Source of the DNA: Atriophallophorus winterbourni
Taxonomy: Eukaryota; Platyhelminthes; Trematoda; Plagiorchiida; Microphallidae
Length of the DNA: 64,000 bases
Direction of reading: 5' to 3'
Assembly: GCA_013407085.1 (NCBI GenBank)
Contig: JACCGJ010013513.1
Coordinates: forward strand, 1-64,000
The translations under genes were made by a program, and so were the position numbers. Shown piece by piece: positions 54,701-60,700 of the stretch (position 1 is its first letter; each line of letters opens with the position of its first letter). The notes under the pieces are model-generated. The model made no database searches. It saw only the letters and a program-made list of their open reading frames with translations, and was not told the origin of the DNA.

Positions 54701-57700
54701 TGCATCCAGCCTAGATGATTGTTTCCCTCATTTTTCTGTTGTCCTAAGAAGACGTGTGCAGCCATGTGGATTTTCACTTGCTTTGATAAATTTTGTGTCA
54801 AAGAAATATACGACAATTGTCGTTCACCAAGTCTACCATGGGATCGATCCCGAGATGTGTTTCATGCTTTTCCTCACTATTCAAACTATTTTCGATTATC
54901 CTATTGATCTCACACTTGTTTCCAGTCAGTCCAGAGACCGCTCACTCGACGCGTATTTGTTCACGGTGTACAATACGTGCGATTTCACTATCCGATTTTC
55001 GTGCGAAGCGATCAAATCAGAGTGAGTTTGTTCCTCCGTCCACCAAATGATACTTTACGAGGGTAACATATAAATACTATTTTTCAACACCCACCTACTA
55101 ATGGCTTGCGTCGGACGCAATTTCTTTTTCTCAGAACATCTCAACACAATTTCTCTGAGTCATAGTCTAGTAAATTGTGTTTCGCGGTCAACGAAGCATT
55201 AAATGCTTGTTGTTTTTCATCTATTTTCTTGATATCTTTGTGAAAGCGCATGTAAGCAGTATGTCAACACATGTGGTGTAATAGGCGAGCAGAGTTTATT
55301 ATTTATTAGCATCCAAGTGTAATTTTATTCCACTAATGTACACTATAATCAATCCTCTTAGATTAGCTGAATCGTTTATCTGCATGTCACGTGGCTTTTA
55401 TCTGTCCAGTTTACGTGCGCTTGCGTGGTGATGCTTCAAGGTTCATTGCTACTATGAAGCAACTTTTTATTTAACAGGTAGAGTGTCGGACAAAAGACTG
55501 TTCCCATGTGTGAGAGAAATGAAATGGCTATTGTTTCTTAACAAATTTCTTATTCTGTCTGAAAAACCGGAATTAAGGTGGCTTGACATTCTTAATTAGC
55601 TACCGGGAACAGAACTGAGACTAGTGTATCAGGTACTTTACTTTTACTTTTGTGCGACTATCTCCTCCTGGGGGATGAGTCGGCTTCGTTGATGTTATGG
55701 ATTGCAGCCGCTTATTTAATAGTGATCCGTGAGTCATGAAGAGCCTTCGGAACTTGAGTACAATGCTACGTCCCTATAATCACTTTGCCTTTGTTCGACT
55801 TAACTTCTTTAGCCTTTTCGCAACCAAGTGCGACCTGCAAGGCCGCAGGTAGTTGCCGGAAAGAGGTGCTGTGCACCAAATAACCGCCAACAAGACTCTC
55901 CTCTGGATTTTTGCTCAGTGTTTTCTCCCGAAGCCTTTCCCGGGATCGGGTATCCCGCAAGGCAGCGGAAGTTTAAAATCAGAGTTTTCTTTCCCCTAGA
56001 TAAACTGCTCTCGCAGCCTAACGAGCTCCATCTGCCCGAAGCAAACTTGTTTTCATGTGCCGGTCTTTCGCCATAGCCTCTTATCCTGTTGGTAGAAGCA
56101 GTTTCGCCGGAAGCCACTCGTGCAGGCCAGGTGCTGGACATGATTTTCGGAGGCTATTCGAGACGCGCGCAAAGTTGGGCACTTTATAGACAGTGGGAGC
56201 TTATCCCCACCGCCACCCCCGGATACGTCAAACATTTAAACCAGCTGTCACCTATTTTTTTAAATTCGGTGTAAAACCTCATGTTTGCTATTTTCACTTC
56301 ACGGAATCAATGTTAATGTATTGACTGAGTCACATCCAACGCTCTCGAAAATATTAGGCTAAAGGGACAAGTGTCGCTTAGTTTTTGGGTTTGAATTGAG
56401 ACCAGTCGCGTTGATTGTCTCACAGACTCACATGTGGAACGAACTAGTAGCATGACTTTTCGTGTACCGTCGTATAATGCTTTATTTACAACAGGACGTT
56501 TTTATTCACCGGGCATAATGCTAGACTGTCATGGTTATTTTTATTTACCTAAAACACATTTTGCGATCTTCGTGCTGTTGTGGTTGACCGTATTTTACCA
56601 TAACTGCACCCTGGCTTTCTTTATTAAATCGTGAACGTGGTACTACTACACCACTGCAGATAAAATCAAATTTCTGTTTGTTGTTATTGCAACAACAAAA
56701 TCATAAGTTTCCTCTTCGAACGATTTTTGATCGGATCTGTTTTTAATTCATTACTTTGTCGTGCTATTTGCTTGTACTGCTTCCGTAACTTTCGAAACGC
56801 AGATTTTTTACGGCTTGCACTCAACTTCTAGAACAAGATCGATTACGTCTGTCTGACAAGCCAAAGGATCATATTGTGGTGAGTGTGGCGATGAATACCG
56901 AATTCTCATTTTATCCCAAATTCATTGTCTTCTAATTTTCGATCTCTTGCACCGTAAATCAAACCGGTTGGGTAAGCTAGTTTCGCTGCGAAAGTGCATG
57001 ACTACGGAAATATCGTTCTCACGACCACACCCGACTGACTTCATCAGGTTTACCATGGGTGCATAGGTCTTATTCTCATGCAATCATTGATGTACTTTTA
57101 GAGTGCATACCAGTTTGATATTATATTGCATTCGGTGGATTCGTGTGGATTTCCTTGCCTCGAAGCGAGTAAAACATGAGACAGTAATCATTCTAAACAA
57201 TGATAAAGTCAAACAATGTAGTTTTGTGGTGTCAATATGTTTATACATCAACTTGAACTAGGTCGAACACTAGGTCTAACAGATATCCCGTTGCTACCTT
57301 TGCACGTCAAGGTTACATCGATATCACACATCTATGCTCGAATTTCATGACAAATAAGTCAACTGCGAATCTAGTGAATGAATCTTAGCAAAATTCATTG
57401 TTATTTGAAAATTGTGGTTCACCAGATCAGAATAAAGCTTACTGTGAGGTGTTGCAATGACTTGCGTGTCCTAATGATCCGTTTAGCTACGCTGGGTAGT
57501 GGTCTGTGAGCACCAACTGAGCCACTCCTACCTTAGAAGTCAATGGTAGTCCATGATATCAATAACTGCGGAATGGTTGTATTCAATCCCAAATAAATAC
57601 GTAAACCTAATAACTCAATCTCTCTGAGGCTGACATGATGTTTTTCAAGAGCGCTCCTACACTGTAACATGAAAGTTTTGAGCCTTAGTAGTCCTTTCAG

Positions 57701-60700
57701 TTGGACAAACAAAGCGGCTGAACATAGAAAGCCATAGGTAACGTTGATAACAGAAAACTCTTAATGCATGTATGTTGTCAGCAAGCCACTGAATGTGAGG
57801 AAACAAGTGACCATCACTAAAGCTGAAGCTGTTTCTACCTTGAACGAAGCAATTATTGAAAGAAAAACCTGTGATAACGCTTGACTGCTTTTGTGCAACG
57901 ATTTCTCCACACAAGTGACGCAACGTTTATGTTGATCCGGGAACAGATCTTTCTACTAAAACACAAGTTACTGACTGAGACGAGCTAAAACTACTCATCA
58001 TACTTAGAGAAGGTGGTCAAATTCTAAAATACATTTTCATCGAGGATAAGCTTTGTCGCATGGATGCAGCAACTTGTTAATTATGTCGTACAGTGAGCTG
58101 ATATTAAGCGTGTGAGTGAATATTTGCAAAATTTTCTAAAATCATCCACTTTCATGGTTTCGCTGCCCATCGTTTTGTTCACATTTTTAGGTCGAATATG
58201 ACCGAAATCCAAGTAGCGTGATTGGTAATGGAAGTTATGGCTCAGTGTACCACGGTTACGCAATGATCGGTGATAAACGTAAAGAAGTCGCCGTAAAGGA
58301 ATTGTACTCGTCACAAGCATCGTAAGTGATAATTCATTACTGATCGACCTCCGACGTGCGCTAAACTTGTAGTTGTTGTCTCTTTACTCTGTTTTATAAT
58401 TTAAACAGGGCTCAGACACAGCGTTGTGCGTCATATTGAGTGGTGCTTTTGACATCTTGTCAAGCTAGATATTGATTTGAATCCTGTGAACATTTAGCTA
58501 TCGGGTGTTCAGCACTTGTTAAGTTGAAATTTTAGCAGTTCAATGAAATGATGTTATCAGCTGAACTTCTAAGAAGTCGCTCATTGATCATTCACTTCTT
58601 TGATTTCATTGTTCAGTGTGTGCTCTGTGTGACTCCGCAGTCTGAGCAACAATCTGTTCCTCAGCGTTCAATTTTTTGTACAATAACTAGCCCTTTCATA
58701 CCACCGATTCTCCGTCCACTCTCTAGATCACATCAACAAATGTTAGAAGAAATTCGCCTTCATTCGTCGTTGTATCATGAAAATATCGTGCAGTATTTAG
58801 GTGCAGAGGTCAGAGATGGAAAGTTCGTGATCTTTATGGAATTTGTACCGGGAGGTGAGTTTATAAACGTGTTTCTCTCTTCTTATTTGTTCACGAATCC
58901 ACTCAAAATGATCGATGATTCTCGGTATTTTACAGGAAGAGCCATATTTCCCTTCAACTATTGACTCTATTTGAATGAAATAAAATGCAAAGATTTCATT
59001 TAAAGTTTCACAAAGTTCAGCTCAATATTAGTCTTTTTTTGGCATTCTTATTTCTCCAGACATATCGACTGCAAAGGGAGTAGTTCTAGCGAACATTATG
59101 TTACTTTTGACCGGACATAAATAGGTTAGCGATTAAATGTGTTAAGATTTAACCCAACGAAATTGCTGTGATAGGAAGTTTCTGTGAGAGAAGTCTTAGC
59201 AAATCCTTCGCATAAAGCTTAATGTTGCTTCATAATAGTCTTTAATGTGTCTTAATTTGAGAACAATGTTATAATACTTCCATAAAAAATTATCTCACTA
59301 TCTGCAGCATTTAAGTTTAAATTTTGTAGAAATGCAAACTGGTTTCGTGGGCCTCGTTTGCATCACATTTTGGTGATGGCTTGCATCAATCGATATCTGT
59401 TCGTTAATCAAAGAAAATACCGTGGCACAACTAGCAACACTAGTTTTAGCTTTTTACTGGTATCTTCCTTCGCTTTTTGCTTCATGATCAACGTATCTGC
59501 TACCAGGTGTGATTAAACTTTCGTTAATTCTCTTTAATGAACCTCAAGTCAAGTCATTTTAGTCACATCATCTCGAACGATATTCACCAGATTTCCGTTT
59601 CGCTAACTTTTCTTCAACTCAACTTCCGTATAGTGTTGGGTGGTCTCATTCACCTCATTGCAAAAATTATTTTTCGGTAATCTCAGCGCATACATTGTTT
59701 CAAGACATTTGTCTGGAAATTTCGAGGTCATAAACTTGATCTAAATCAGCTCACAGAATATAGCATGACTACTTGAGTGGCACGATAACAGTTGCATTTT
59801 CCATATAATGCGATTGTTACAATATTACATTTTGCTTGAAAAGAACCTATTAAATTGTTCTGCGAGCGATTTCTTTGTGCGCGCGTCTTTTATGGTGCTG
59901 CGTTTTTGTGAATTTACCGGAATTACATAATTTCGTATTTCGCTTCTTGAGTTTCAAACATTCAAGTAAACGGAAGCGTGGCCTTTTTTCTTATTTTGGT
60001 ACTATATAACACTGTTTTCAAGGCTCACTGTACCTAATCTTACTGACTCCACCTACTGACGGCAAACATCCAGAAACCGGTAGTGGACTGTAATTTCGGT
60101 GGATGTGAGCAACACATAACTGTTTTACACCGTTTTACCAATGCCCGATGAACCTGGAATCACTGTTTACATCGAATACGGCAAACAGACCGAAACCTAG
60201 CGTTGTATTGTGCGCCCCGGGGCATATGTGCAGCTACAATTACTCAAGCATGATGTCTTAAAATTGACTACATTTCTGCTTGTTTTCGTTCATCCATTTT
60301 TTGTAACAAAATGATCCACCATAGCGTAAACGGTGTGCATCCGCATCTAGCACACATAAGCTTGGTTATTCCACGTTTTCAACGCTCTTGACCAAACTAT
60401 ACAACCTCCGCGTGTTCTGTGAACTTCAGTGCTATGACAACAGGATTAACCTGCGAATTCTGTACGTCTAGCTTGATGACGAAACGCGCTTAACACACGA
60501 TGTGAGTTCAGCGAACACCATCCGCACAAGATCCACATTCTTACGATATTTTGTGATCAGTGGTATCACAAATTGATTGTCTTTTACCACTCTACTTCAA
60601 GCCATGAGAAGAATGCCTGGTCAGGTAGCCTTGTAAGCTATTCACACGAGTTATCCTTACAAAGTGAACTGCCCAGCTTAGTCTTTTGCATGGTGGCGGG

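Noticed and set aside
57010..57060. GACCACACCCG...TCATCAGGT, resembling the 6.98-kb hammerhead insert
   Set aside because: The GAAA complement (TTTC) and stem II are not present; at best a decayed copy.
58548..58964. 138-codon frame as a single exon
   Set aside because: Only 58727-58854 is kinase sequence with proper acceptor and donor; the rest is intron.
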